Positions 1 through 7,342 are shown, numbered from the stretch's first letter. The stretch is DNA of 13,472 bases from an uncultured Sphingomonadaceae bacterium (GCA_938003725.1 CALKXX010000167.1:1-13472); one strand, 5' to 3'. The notes: generated by a model from the letters alone, not told the origin. Translations and numbers: made by a program.

Positions 1-1
1 C

Positions 2-1333
2 TTTGCAGTGGACGTAGATACCGGCAGCTATTCCAATGTTCGCCGCTTTCTCAATGAGGGCCAAATGCCCCCACAAGCCGCAGTGCGCACCGAAGAAATG
101 ATCAACTATTTTCGCTATAATTATCCCCGGCCAACCAGCCGGGAAGCGCCATTTAGCGTGACGACAGACATTTCCACGACGCCGTGGAATGATGCAAGCC
201 GGCTGCTGCGTGTTGGGCTGCGCGGTTATGATGTGGATAGCAGTGAACGTCCGCGCGCCAATCTGGTATTCCTGGTCGATGTATCCGGTTCAATGGGCAG
301 CCGGGACAAATTGCCTTTGGTCAAATCGACGCTGCTAGGCCTAACCAATCAACTGCGTAAGGACGACAAGGTTTCCATCGTCGTTTATGCAGGTGCAGTT
401 GGTGTTTTACTGCAACCCACTTCCAACAAGGACTATATCCGGGAAGCTGTGGAATGCATGAACAGCGGCGGCGGCACAGCGGGCGGACATGCCTTGAAAA
501 TTGCCTATCAAACCGCCCGTTCAAATTATGATGCGAACGCGATCAACCGGATCATTATGACCACCGATGGCGATTTTAATGTCGGCACATCCGGTACTAA
601 AGAACTGAAGGACATGGTCGCGAAACAACGCGAATCCGGTGTCACGCTGACCATGCTTGGCTATGGTCGCGGTAATATTCGCGATGAACTCATGGAGGGT
701 ATCGCCAATGTCGGTAACGGGAACTACGCCTATATCGACAGCGCGATGGAAGCAAAGAAAGTGCTTGGTGACGAGTTAAGCTCGACGTTGTTCACGATTG
801 CCAAAGACGTGAAAATTCAAATCGAATTTAACCCGGCGCATGTGAAAGAATATCGCCTGATCGGCTATGAAAACCGCCTGCTCGCCGAAGAGGATTTTGA
901 CAATGACAAAGTTGACGCCGGGGACATTGGTGCAGGGCATCAGGTAACGGCGCTTTATGAAATCATGCCCGCACGCGCCGATGGGTGGCTACCCGAACGG
1001 CGATACCCCGCCAATCGTGTGGTAGACTGGCAACCAGATTTTAACGGCGAAATGGCCAATGTGAAGCTACGCTACAAGCTACCCAAAGGCATAAAGTCCC
1101 GATTGATCACACGTCAGATCGAGGCCGAAGACCTGCACAAAGCGGCTCAGCCGCAGGGTGACATGGCCTTTGCCATCGCTGTTGCAGCATTTGGTCAAAA
1201 GTTGCGCGGCGACAAATATCTCGGCGACTATGGGTTTGGAAAGATCAATAATCTGTCCGGAAATGGCGGAGATTATTGGCGCGAGGAATTTCGCAAGTTA
1301 AGCGATCTGGCTTCCAGTCAATCCTCTAGTTGA
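2..1333 (+). CDS. YfbK-type von Willebrand factor A domain protein (5' end outside window)
   Basis: The reading frame is open to the left edge (codons ttt gca precede the first possible start, a gtg at 8), and the text FAVDVDTGSYSNVRRFLNEG is the usual interior start of the YfbK von Willebrand N-terminal region, so the gene begins upstream. Counting residues from the gtg at 8, the order is: vWF-type N-terminal segment (about 1-65), a VWA domain (about 84-260) and a YfbK-type C-terminal domain (about 270-430). The metal-ion-dependent adhesion site looks complete: D91-x-S93-x-S95 (DVSGSMG), T157 in the GGGTAGG loop, and D187 in TTDGDFN. Family members are usually secreted or lipid-anchored proteins of unknown role, but any signal peptide would lie outside the window. 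The protein is not truncated at its 3' end. The family call is firm; the function is not known. Confidence 0.9.
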   Translation, partial: FAVDVDTGSYSNVRRFLNEGQMPPQAAVRTEEMINYFRYNYPRPTSREAPFSVTTDISTTPWNDASRLLRVGLRGYDVDSSERPRANLVFLVDVSGSMGSRDKLPLVKSTLLGLTNQLRKDDKVSIVVYAGAVGVLLQPTSNKDYIREAVECMNSGGGTAGGHALKIAYQTARSNYDANAINRIIMTTDGDFNVGTSGTKELKDMVAKQRESGVTLTMLGYGRGNIRDELMEGIANVGNGNYAYIDSAMEAKKVLGDELSSTLFTIAKDVKIQIEFNPAHVKEYRLIGYENRLLAEEDFDNDKVDAGDIGAGHQVTALYEIMPARADGWLPERRYPANRVVDWQPDFNGEMANVKLRYKLPKGIKSRLITRQIEAEDLHKAAQPQGDMAFAIAVAAFGQKLRGDKYLGDYGFGKINNLSGNGGDYWREEFRKLSDLASSQSSS

Positions 1334-1483
1334 TTCGCCAACCCGTAAAATCAACTTTCCATTAACCATATCTGCTAAGTATTTGTCTCGAATAGGGACA
1401 TATTTAGGTCAACTGGCCCGGTTTTGAGCTATTGGCCAACGTCGCTGAACTGGACTCATCGCGCATTTTCCTCCATTTTAGGG

Positions 1484-1510
1484 GCGCACCAAGAATATTG
1501 TGCGCAATAT
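1484..1510 (+). promoter_or_regulatory. Two overlapping inverted repeats just upstream of the BON-OmpA ribosome binding site
   Basis: Seen directly: GCGCAC (1484-1489) pairs with GTGCGC (1500-1505) across 10 bases, and ATATTG (1495-1500) pairs with CAATAT (1505-1510) across TGCG. The two pairings share bases 1500 and 1505 and their arms interleave, so in RNA they would exclude each other. The Shine-Dalgarno sequence starts 7 bases further on. This could be an operator, a leader RNA switch, or chance. No convincing -35/-10 pair was found in the 196-base gap 1334-1529. Confidence 0.3.
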
Positions 1511-1516
1511 AAGTTC

Positions 1517-1522
1517 AGAAGG
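1517..1522 (+). promoter_or_regulatory. Ribosome binding site deciding the BON-OmpA start
   Basis: AGAAGG lies 7 bases before the ATG at 1530. It argues against the in-frame GTG at 1500, which has no comparable sequence ahead of it. Confidence 0.7.
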
Positions 1523-1529
1523 TACGACT

Positions 1530-2285
1530 ATGGATGTTGGGGGTAAAATTTTAACCGGAGCAGCGGCGACCGCGCTCATGGCGCTTGTCGGCCATATTGC
1601 CACTGGTGATAGCTTCATCGCGGAACTGGAAAACACGGCGAAGACCGAGTTGACCGCACAAGGTCATGAGGGTGTGACCGTTTCCCTAGGCCGGAGCCCA
1701 CTTTCCAGAACAGCTGTGTTAGACGGCGATATTACCGATGAAGCGAAAGTAGAAGCGGCTGATGCTGTGCGCGCTATTGCTGGTATCTCCGGCGTGAAAT
1801 GGGCTGGAGATGAACCAGTTGTTGCGAACGCTTCCCAGGGCGCGACGGGCGGCGGCCTTGATCCCGTGACGCAAGCCAAAATTGCAGATTGCCAGGGCGG
1901 CGTGGACAAATCTGTTGAGGGCAAGAAATTGTCTTTCAAATCGGGTAGCGCTTATATCTCTCCCGCTTCGAACAAATTGCTGGACAAAATCTCAGCCGCT
2001 CTAAAACCGTGCTCGGGACTTGCCATCGCGGTTGGCGGACATACCGATAACAATGGCGATGCACAGGTAAACCGAATATTGTCACAGGAACGCGCAGACC
2101 GGGTTCGTCAAGGGTTGATCGACCGGGGGATTGCCGCAAACCTGGTCACGGCGAAAGGCTTTGGCGCTGCACAACCGCTTGCCCAAGGGGGCGGTGCTGC
2201 TGCCGATGCCCAAAATCGCCGGATCGAATTCAAAGTGCAAGCAGCAACAGCGACTGGTGATGCATCAGCGCAACAGGGGGAATGA
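1530..2285 (+). CDS. Membrane-anchored BON and OmpA-like (peptidoglycan-binding) domain protein
   Basis: The protein has 251 residues from the ATG at 1530, chosen because AGAAGG sits 7 bases upstream. A hydrophobic segment at about residues 6-25 looks like an uncleaved signal anchor, since no good cleavage site is visible. A BON-like region follows (about 29-92), then a Gly-rich joint (about 103-110) and an OmpA-like domain (about 134-236). The OmpA domain carries the HTD motif (171-173), the LSxxRAxxV helix (184-192) and a terminal QNRRIEF motif, as expected of domains that bind diaminopimelate in peptidoglycan. C121 and C161 could form a disulfide if periplasmic. The 33-aa gene starts 2 bases after the stop, and its ribosome binding site lies inside this gene's last codons, so the two are very likely co-transcribed. 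Likely role, by family: linking inner membrane to cell wall. Confidence 0.85.
   Translation: MDVGGKILTGAAATALMALVGHIATGDSFIAELENTAKTELTAQGHEGVTVSLGRSPLSRTAVLDGDITDEAKVEAADAVRAIAGISGVKWAGDEPVVANASQGATGGGLDPVTQAKIADCQGGVDKSVEGKKLSFKSGSAYISPASNKLLDKISAALKPCSGLAIAVGGHTDNNGDAQVNRILSQERADRVRQGLIDRGIAANLVTAKGFGAAQPLAQGGGAAADAQNRRIEFKVQAATATGDASAQQGE
2275..2280 (+). promoter_or_regulatory. Ribosome binding site of the 33-aa gene
   Basis: AGGGGG lies 7 bases before the ATG at 2288, inside the last codons of the preceding gene. It is the best direct evidence that the short frame is translated. Confidence 0.6.
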
Positions 2286-2287
2286 AC

Positions 2288-2389
2288 ATGCCACTATTGA
2301 TCGAAAACCTGTTGCTCCTGATGCTGACTTTTGCAATTGGCCTTGGAATTGGCTGGCTCATCTGGGGCCGTGATAGCGAAGAGATTTAA
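2288..2389 (+). CDS. 33-residue single-span membrane protein
   Basis: ATG at 2288 to TAA at 2387-2389 encodes 33 residues. Residues 7-26 are an almost uncharged membrane span rich in Leu, Ile and Gly, containing IGLGIGWLIWG (17-27), followed by a short charged tail RDSEEI (28-33). Support for it being real: a strong AGGGGG ribosome binding site at the right spacing, a start only 2 bases after the upstream stop, a following same-strand gene 64 bases on, and a composition that is cleanly transmembrane. It is too short for most gene finders. The following gene's N-terminal span has a similar layout (LLIGVATAFWAWAASG). I do not recognise the protein. A role as a small partner of the flanking membrane-anchored proteins is inference. 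Confidence 0.6.
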   Translation: MPLLIENLLLLMLTFAIGLGIGWLIWGRDSEEI

Positions 2390-2453
2390 CCGGAATGCGG
2401 CAGATGCCGTACCTGAATATCCGGAACAAGAATGAACATGGGGAATTGACGAA

Positions 2454-3065
2454 ATGATAACGCTGGTGTCTGCAAATTGGCTGCTATTTCTGATCGCGCT
2501 GCTAATCGGCGTTGCGACCGCATTCTGGGCTTGGGCGGCCTCCGGTAAAGAATCGACTTCGTCGGATCGTTTTGACGCCAATGATGGTTTGCTGGACAAA
2601 GCCGGGGAAGCGGTTCCGCCTGCGGAACCTGTCGCAGTACCCAGTCCCACCCCTGCGCCCGCTGCCGCGCCGGCAGCATCCATGGCAGCCGCAGCGGCAG
2701 CTGCGAAAGCCGCAAAAGTAAGAGAAACTCCTGCCCCGACGCCTCGGCCACGCAAAAAACCTGTGAAGGCGGAACCGGTTGCTCCGCCTCCGGCTGGCAA
2801 ACCCAAAATTGCGCCTGCAAAGGGTTCTCCAGACAACCTGCGCCTGATCAAGGGTGTTGGGCCAAAGCTGAATAGTTTGCTCAACAATTTGGGCATAACC
2901 CGCTTTGATCAAATAGCGACCTGGAAGGCCGAAGATATTGCCGAAGTCGATCAATATCTAGAGAGCTTTAGCGGACGAATAACCCGGGATGGCTGGATCG
3001 ATCAGGCGAAATATCTCGCCAAGGACGATATTGACGGGTTTGAAAAGAAATACGGCAAACTCTAA
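2454..3065 (+). CDS. Membrane-anchored helix-hairpin-helix protein (COG3743-like)
   Basis: The protein has 203 residues from the ATG at 2454, with GGGGAA 8 bases upstream. It has one N-terminal membrane span (about 8-28), a long low-complexity linker rich in Pro, Ala and Lys (about 45-122), and a C-terminal domain (about 126-195) containing the helix-hairpin-helix signature LIKGVGPKLNSLL (131-143). The domain resembles the family described as predicted 5' DNA nuclease or H3TH domain, also found fused to ribosomal L21 or NADH dehydrogenase subunits. Catalytic nuclease residues are not evident, so a nucleic-acid or protein-binding role is as likely. The basic linker suggests the C-terminus is cytoplasmic (positive-inside rule). 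It is probably in one transcript with the BON-OmpA and 33-aa genes. The domain call is good; the function is open. Confidence 0.8.
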   Translation: MITLVSANWLLFLIALLIGVATAFWAWAASGKESTSSDRFDANDGLLDKAGEAVPPAEPVAVPSPTPAPAAAPAASMAAAAAAAKAAKVRETPAPTPRPRKKPVKAEPVAPPPAGKPKIAPAKGSPDNLRLIKGVGPKLNSLLNNLGITRFDQIATWKAEDIAEVDQYLESFSGRITRDGWIDQAKYLAKDDIDGFEKKYGKL

Positions 3066-3088
3066 GCGGTCGCCCATCGCGCGCGCAT

Positions 3089-4396
3089 TTAATCTGGTGA
3101 AGGGCTTGCCGCGCGGACGATCAGCTTGTCGATCTTGCGGCCGTCCATGTCGATAATCTCAAATTTCCAATCTTGATCTTCGAATATTTCGCCTTCTTTG
3201 GGCAGGCGGCGTAGTTGGGCTAGTGCATGACCGGCAACGGTCGCATAATCCCGGTCGTCCGGTAACTTCATACCCAGGCGATCTGCCAAAGCATCCATCG
3301 ACATCGCACCGGATACCAGCAAGCTACCGTCGGCCCGCTCAATCAAGCTCCGCTGTGTCTTTTCATCCTGATCGGAAACAAATTCGCCGGCAATCGAACT
3401 GAGCAGATCGTTCGGGGTGACGATGCCTTCAAAATGACCATATTCGTCATGTACCAGGATCATCGGGACCTCTGCTTCTCGCAATATGTCCAACGCATCT
3501 AGCGCGTCCAGTTGATCGGGTACCTTTTCCAGCGGACGCATCAACTTCTTTAGATCAAGCGGTGATCCACCAAATTGTGCGGCCACAATATCGCGCGCCT
3601 GAACGACGCCGCGTATCTCGTCCACCGATCCCTCGGCCACCGGCAACCGGCTGTGCGGCGATTCGATCAGCATCGCGTGGATCTCAGTCGTCGTCGCATT
3701 AATATCGAGCCAATCAACCTCTGTCCGCGGTGTCATCACCTCGCGGATAGGGCGATCCGCCATGCGTACAACGCCCGCAATAACGGCGCGTTCATGCTCC
3801 TCAATCACCCCGGAACGTGTGGCTTCGGCAAAGACCATTTGCAACTCATCGGCGGTCACATGATTTGCCTTGTTCCTTTTCATGCCAAGCAAGCGAAAGA
3901 TAATCGCACTGGTCCCATCCAACAACCAAACCAGGGGAGCTGCGATCCGCGCGAGCAAATCCATCGGTTTCGCCATCAGCACCGCTATCTGTTCAGAAGA
4001 ACGCAGGGCGAATTGCTTTGGCACCAATTCGCCGATGACCAGGGAAGCATAGGTGGTTAGTCCGATGACGAGCGCAAAACCCGCGCTGACGGCCAATTCG
4101 CTATCCATACCCAGTGCCGCCAGTCGCTCCGCTACCGGCCCGCCAAGGCTGGCGCCCGAGAACGCTCCTGCAATTATCCCGATAAGCGTGATTCCAATCT
4201 GTACAGTCGACAGGAATTTTCCGGGATCAGACGCTAGCCGCAGCGCCGTTTTCGCACCTTTGCTACCTTGATCGGCCAGAGAATGTAATTGTGCCTTACG
4301 CGCCGAAACAATCGCAAGCTCTGACATTGCAAAAACGCCATTGAGCAGGATTAGAGCGACGAGGAGTGCGACGTCAAACCAGGGAAAAGGTGTCAT
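3089..4396 (-). CDS. CNNM/HlyC/CorC-family membrane protein with CBS pair
   Basis: The protein has 435 residues. Domains in order: a DUF21/CNNM transmembrane domain with about four spans (1-175), including NGVFAMSELAIVSARK near the N-terminus; a CBS pair (about 218-340) with MTPRTEVDWL at its start and the HDEYGHFEGIVTPNDLL stretch in the second CBS; and a CorC/HlyC C-terminal domain (about 350-428). Family members are inner-membrane proteins tied to Mg2+/Co2+ efflux or homeostasis; the hemolysin name is historical. The ATG at 4396 gives a typical N-terminus (MTPFPWFDVALL). An in-frame TTG at 4438 would add 14 residues and is less likely, although the ATG has only a weak ribosome binding site (GGAC). 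The gene is convergent with the helix-hairpin-helix gene (23 bases between stops) and divergent from the OmpA lipoprotein gene. Confidence 0.88.
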   Translation of the reverse strand: MTPFPWFDVALLVALILLNGVFAMSELAIVSARKAQLHSLADQGSKGAKTALRLASDPGKFLSTVQIGITLIGIIAGAFSGASLGGPVAERLAALGMDSELAVSAGFALVIGLTTYASLVIGELVPKQFALRSSEQIAVLMAKPMDLLARIAAPLVWLLDGTSAIIFRLLGMKRNKANHVTADELQMVFAEATRSGVIEEHERAVIAGVVRMADRPIREVMTPRTEVDWLDINATTTEIHAMLIESPHSRLPVAEGSVDEIRGVVQARDIVAAQFGGSPLDLKKLMRPLEKVPDQLDALDALDILREAEVPMILVHDEYGHFEGIVTPNDLLSSIAGEFVSDQDEKTQRSLIERADGSLLVSGAMSMDALADRLGMKLPDDRDYATVAGHALAQLRRLPKEGEIFEDQDWKFEIIDMDGRKIDKLIVRAASPSPD

Positions 4397-4443
4397 ATTG
4401 TCCAGTAGATAAGGCGGTTGGATTGGGATGCTACCCAAAACGT

Positions 4444-4473
4444 CCTATAGCCGCATGTTTTACAAAATATCAA
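4444..4473 (-). promoter_or_regulatory. Candidate sigma-70-type promoter for the CNNM/CorC gene
   Basis: Read on the - strand: TTGATA (4473-4468) and TATAGG (4449-4444) separated by 18 bases, matching five and four of six consensus positions. Transcription would begin around 4437, about 40 bases ahead of the ATG at 4396, which agrees with that start choice. It is a pattern match only. Confidence 0.35.
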
Positions 4474-4583
4474 ATTTGTCGTCATTTTCCGTTCATCAGC
4501 GCAGGTTCATCCCGTCCATGGTTAATGGAAACCAATCGTTTGACCAAGGGTAATGGTTTCGAGCGAAGAAAAAAGAACAAAAT

Positions 4584-4589
4584 GAGGGA
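4584..4589 (+). promoter_or_regulatory. Ribosome binding site deciding the OmpA lipoprotein start
   Basis: GAGGGA lies 7 bases before the ATG at 4597. The other in-frame ATGs at 4582 and 4603 are badly spaced from any purine-rich stretch. Confidence 0.7.
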
Positions 4590-4596
4590 AACAGAT

Positions 4597-5277
4597 ATGC
4601 GGATGAACAAAATCGTAATTTCAGCCTTGTCGTTGAGCGCTTTGAGCATAACAAGCGGCTGCGTCACCAATCCGGAAACCGGAAATCGAACCGTTTCAAA
4701 AGCCGCTATTGGCGGCGTCGGCGGTGTCGTCGGCGGGTATCTGCTCGGGGATATTCTGGGCGGACGCAATGACCGAACGGCAAAGATTGTTGGTGCCGGA
4801 CTGGGCGGTCTGGCTGGTGCAGGCATCGGTTATTATATGGATGAGCAGGAAAAGAAACTGCGGGAACAAACGGCCGGAACGGGCATTGAGGTCACTCGCG
4901 AAGGTGACAACCTGATCCTCAACATGCCATCAAATGTCACTTTTGCAGTGGATAGCAGCGCCATAGATCCGGAATTTCAAACCACTTTAGGCAGCGTCGC
5001 CAATACACTTTCGCAATATGAAAAAAGCTATGTGGATGTGCTTGGTCACACCGATAGCACCGGAAGTGATCAGTATAATCAAAGCTTGTCCGAACGCAGG
5101 GCGGTTTCGGTGTCAAACTTCCTGTCCAATAGCGGCGTTCAGAGTGCACGACTGGCCACAAAAGGCTATGGCGAGAGCCAGCCGATTGCCAGCAACAGCA
5201 CCGAAGATGGGCGCGCCGCCAATCGCCGGGTTGAACTGAAGATCGTCCCGATCGCGCAAGATGATTTGGATAGCTAA
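4597..5277 (+). CDS. OmpA-family lipoprotein with glycine-zipper domain (YiaD-like)
   Basis: The protein has 226 residues from the ATG at 4597 (GAGGGA 7 bases upstream). The N-terminus is a lipoprotein signal peptide: basic start MRMNK, hydrophobic core, and lipobox TSGC with lipidated C22. Thr at -3 is slightly off the usual Leu/Val/Ile. Residue +2 is Val, not Asp, so outer-membrane sorting is expected. A glycine-zipper segment (about 37-80, GGVGGVVGG and GAGLGGLAGAGIG) precedes an OmpA-like domain (about 112-216). The peptidoglycan-binding residues equivalent to OmpA D271 and R286 are present as D153 and R168 (GHTDSTGS and LSERRA). Predicted role: anchoring the outer membrane to the cell wall. 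Transcription is closed by the hairpin terminator starting 29 bases after the stop. The reading frame stays open to 4366, but that extension is not protein-like. Confidence 0.9.
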   Translation: MRMNKIVISALSLSALSITSGCVTNPETGNRTVSKAAIGGVGGVVGGYLLGDILGGRNDRTAKIVGAGLGGLAGAGIGYYMDEQEKKLREQTAGTGIEVTREGDNLILNMPSNVTFAVDSSAIDPEFQTTLGSVANTLSQYEKSYVDVLGHTDSTGSDQYNQSLSERRAVSVSNFLSNSGVQSARLATKGYGESQPIASNSTEDGRAANRRVELKIVPIAQDDLDS

Positions 5278-5306
5278 TTCAATGCTTGCCTTACGCTTGT
5301 AAAATC

Positions 5307-5344
5307 AGGCATCCCTTGTTCATCGTAACATGGGATGCCTTTTT
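5307..5344 (+). terminator. Strong intrinsic terminator touching the next start codon
   Basis: AGGCATCCC (5307-5315) and GGGATGCCT (5332-5340) form a perfect 9-bp stem. After a T-T mismatch it extends by TGTT (5317-5320) with AACA (5327-5330), leaving a 6-base loop. TTTT follows (5341-5344). It closes the OmpA lipoprotein transcript. The ATG of the next gene is the very next base, 5345, and the only purine-rich stretch that could serve as its ribosome binding site (GGGA, 5332-5335) is inside the stem. Confidence 0.85.
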
Positions 5345-6112
5345 ATGACCGAGCCAAATTTTTCCATCGACCTTACCGGCCGTACCGCCATCGTGACCGG
5401 TGCATCTGCGGGATTGGGCCGCCGGTTTGCGACGGTGTTGGCCGCATGCGGGGCAAAGGTCGCCTGTACCGCGCGCCGCAAGGACAAGCTGGACGATCTG
5501 GTAGAGGAAATTTCTGCAAGTGGCGGAACTGCCAAAGCTTTTGCATTGGATGTTCGGGATACGGACCAATTGAAGGCCATCGTTCTCACTGTAGCCGATG
5601 CGCTTGGCCAACCCGATATATTGGTGAATAATGCCGGTATTGTGGATGCGGAACACGCGACTCGAATGTCAACGGACCTCATCGATGATGTATTCGATAC
5701 GAACTTGCGCAGCCTATTCATTCTGTCCAACGAGTTTGCGCGCCCATTGATCGGGCAAAAAATGCCCGGACGAATTGTCAATATTGCCTCGATCGCGGCA
5801 ACCCACTATGGCGGTGGCGGGGCGGCCTTATATTCAATAACCAAAGCCGGTGTAGTCCGCGTGACCGAAACGCTCGCCGTCGAATGGTCAAAATTCAATA
5901 TCAATGTGAACGGGATAGCGCCTGGCCTCTTTGCTACGGATATGGCCGACGGCATGATTGAGCGGGCGGGTAATTTTTACGAGCATTTCCCCCGCAAACG
6001 CGTTGCCAAACCGGAACAGATGGATAGCACCTTGTTGTTCCTGGTGTCCCCCTCTTCCGGTGCCGTTACCGGAACAGTGATCAAAATCGACGATGGTCAG
6101 GGACCGCGATAG
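5345..6112 (+). CDS. Short-chain dehydrogenase/reductase (SDR)
   Basis: The protein has 255 residues from the ATG at 5345. It is a classical SDR with a Rossmann fold: cofactor loop TGASAGLG (18-25), DV at 69-70 for adenine contact, NNAG (95-98), and catalytic N120, S149, Y163 and K167 (YSITK). The Ser-to-Tyr spacing is 14, one more than usual, because of a GGGG loop. The R44-R45 pair after the second strand (CTARRKDKL) suggests NADP(H) rather than NAD(H). The substrate cannot be read from sequence; FabG-like or sugar/alcohol dehydrogenases look similar. The ATG at 5330 would add five residues encoded by the terminator stem and is less likely. The start abuts a terminator, so how this gene is transcribed is unclear. 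The stop TAG directly touches the stop of the convergent UbiH-family gene. Confidence 0.88.
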   Translation: MTEPNFSIDLTGRTAIVTGASAGLGRRFATVLAACGAKVACTARRKDKLDDLVEEISASGGTAKAFALDVRDTDQLKAIVLTVADALGQPDILVNNAGIVDAEHATRMSTDLIDDVFDTNLRSLFILSNEFARPLIGQKMPGRIVNIASIAATHYGGGGAALYSITKAGVVRVTETLAVEWSKFNINVNGIAPGLFATDMADGMIERAGNFYEHFPRKRVAKPEQMDSTLLFLVSPSSGAVTGTVIKIDDGQGPR

Positions 6113-7342
6113 TTAGACCAAATCACCCATCAGCAATGCCGGCAGGTCACCGCTTTCACCCCGTGCTTCCGCCATAAATTGCGCTTTGAGCGGCGGAATG
6201 CGTTGTATCAGTCCAATGCCGAACCGGCGGATTGCGGAAGAGGTTTCTCCCGGAAGTCCGAATAGACGAGTCAATATATCGGTCGCCGCCGAAACCATAA
6301 GATTATCCAAGCTGCGCCAGCGATCATAACGCGCCAATATTTGTGCATCACCCAAATCCAATCCGGTTCGCGCGCCATCGACGATACATTCCGTCAGTGC
6401 CGCCACGTCGCGCAGACCCAGGTTCAAGCCCTGCCCCGCGATAGGATGAATCCCGTGCCCCGCATCGCCGATCAATGCCATCCGATTTGCGGTCAGATCA
6501 GAGCTATGATGAAAGCCCAGCGGATAGGTGGCGCGGGGTGAGAGCATTGCCATTTTGCCGAGAAATCCTCCGGTTTTCTTTGTCAATTCTGCCTCGAACG
6601 CGCGTTCACTAATCTTCGCATAAGCAGGGCCGTCTTCACGCGCTACGGTCCAGACAATTGCGGAACGATGCCTGCCCTGCCCATCATCGCGCATGGGCAA
6701 TATTGCAAATGGTCCGGCGGGATAGAAAATCTCGTAAGCGGTTCCACTATGCGGGTGTTCATGGGCAACAGTGCTGATAATTGCGCTATGCTCATATTGC
6801 CATCTGGCCATAGAGATACCGGCATCCTCCCGCATCGCACTTCCGCGGCCATCAGCGGCGATCAGCAGCGGCGCGGACAAATTGCTGTCATTGTCCAGCA
6901 GCACAGAAACCAGATGTTCGCCGCGATCATATTCGCTGACCATCGCGGGCATGTGCAGATCAATCTTTCCGTCCGCCTGTGCCGCTTCAAATAATATTCG
7001 GCGCATCACGCCATTTTCAACCATCACGCCCAATGGATCATCTTCATCGGGCCGGAAATTCAGTTTTCCGGGTTTCAGTCCGTCATTTATCACGATCTGA
7101 TTGATCGGACAGCCATTGGGTTCCAACTTGTCGGACAGCCCAATCGCCTCGAACATTTTCCAGCTGGCGCTGTTGATCGCAGACACCCGGCCATCATAAC
7201 GGCTTTCCAACAGATCATCCGGTTTGGCCCGATCAATAACCGCAACCTTCAGGCCATGCGCAGACAAAGCAAGTGCCTGCGTCAATCCAATCAGGCCAGC
7301 GCCCAATATGATGACATCATGTTTCTGACCATATTTATCCAA
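6113..7342 (-). CDS. UbiH/UbiF/VisC/COQ6-family FAD-dependent monooxygenase
   Basis: The protein has 409 residues from a TTG at 7342. It belongs to the ubiquinone-biosynthesis flavoprotein hydroxylases: N-terminal dinucleotide fold GAGLIG (14-19), the DG motif ADGRGS (163-168), and the FAD ribityl-binding motif GDAGHGIHPIAGQG (292-305). The likely reaction is one of the ring hydroxylations of ubiquinone synthesis at the inner membrane; which ring position cannot be told from sequence. No in-frame ATG lies ahead of the first strand (HDVIILGAG). TTG 7342 has GGAAAG (7356-7351) 8 bases upstream and gives the usual family length. Alternative TTG 7429 or GTG 7426 would add about 29 basic, unfamily-like residues. 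The gene is divergent from ftsK and ends exactly against the SDR gene. Confidence 0.88.
   Translation of the reverse strand: MDKYGQKHDVIILGAGLIGLTQALALSAHGLKVAVIDRAKPDDLLESRYDGRVSAINSASWKMFEAIGLSDKLEPNGCPINQIVINDGLKPGKLNFRPDEDDPLGVMVENGVMRRILFEAAQADGKIDLHMPAMVSEYDRGEHLVSVLLDNDSNLSAPLLIAADGRGSAMREDAGISMARWQYEHSAIISTVAHEHPHSGTAYEIFYPAGPFAILPMRDDGQGRHRSAIVWTVAREDGPAYAKISERAFEAELTKKTGGFLGKMAMLSPRATYPLGFHHSSDLTANRMALIGDAGHGIHPIAGQGLNLGLRDVAALTECIVDGARTGLDLGDAQILARYDRWRSLDNLMVSAATDILTRLFGLPGETSSAIRRFGIGLIQRIPPLKAQFMAEARGESGDLPALLMGDLV

Noticed and set aside
1362..1380. TTAACCAT, resembling a CtrA half-site
   Set aside because: The second TTAA is not at the required 7-base spacing; a lone half-site in A/T-rich intergenic DNA is not evidence.
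2294..2954. Long overlapping - strand reading frames (2294-2896, 2386-2820, 2502-2954)
   Set aside because: They lie opposite the Ala/Pro-rich linker of the helix-hairpin-helix gene. Their compositions are odd and show no domain, and the + strand gene explains the region.
4366..4596. 77-residue upstream extension of the OmpA lipoprotein
   Set aside because: It overlaps the divergent gene's start and would bury the lipoprotein signal. The ATG at 4597 has a well-placed GAGGGA.
5330..5344. Earlier ATG for the SDR gene
   Set aside because: It would add five residues encoded by the terminator stem and T-tract and has no ribosome binding site. The protein matches SDR N-termini from 5345.
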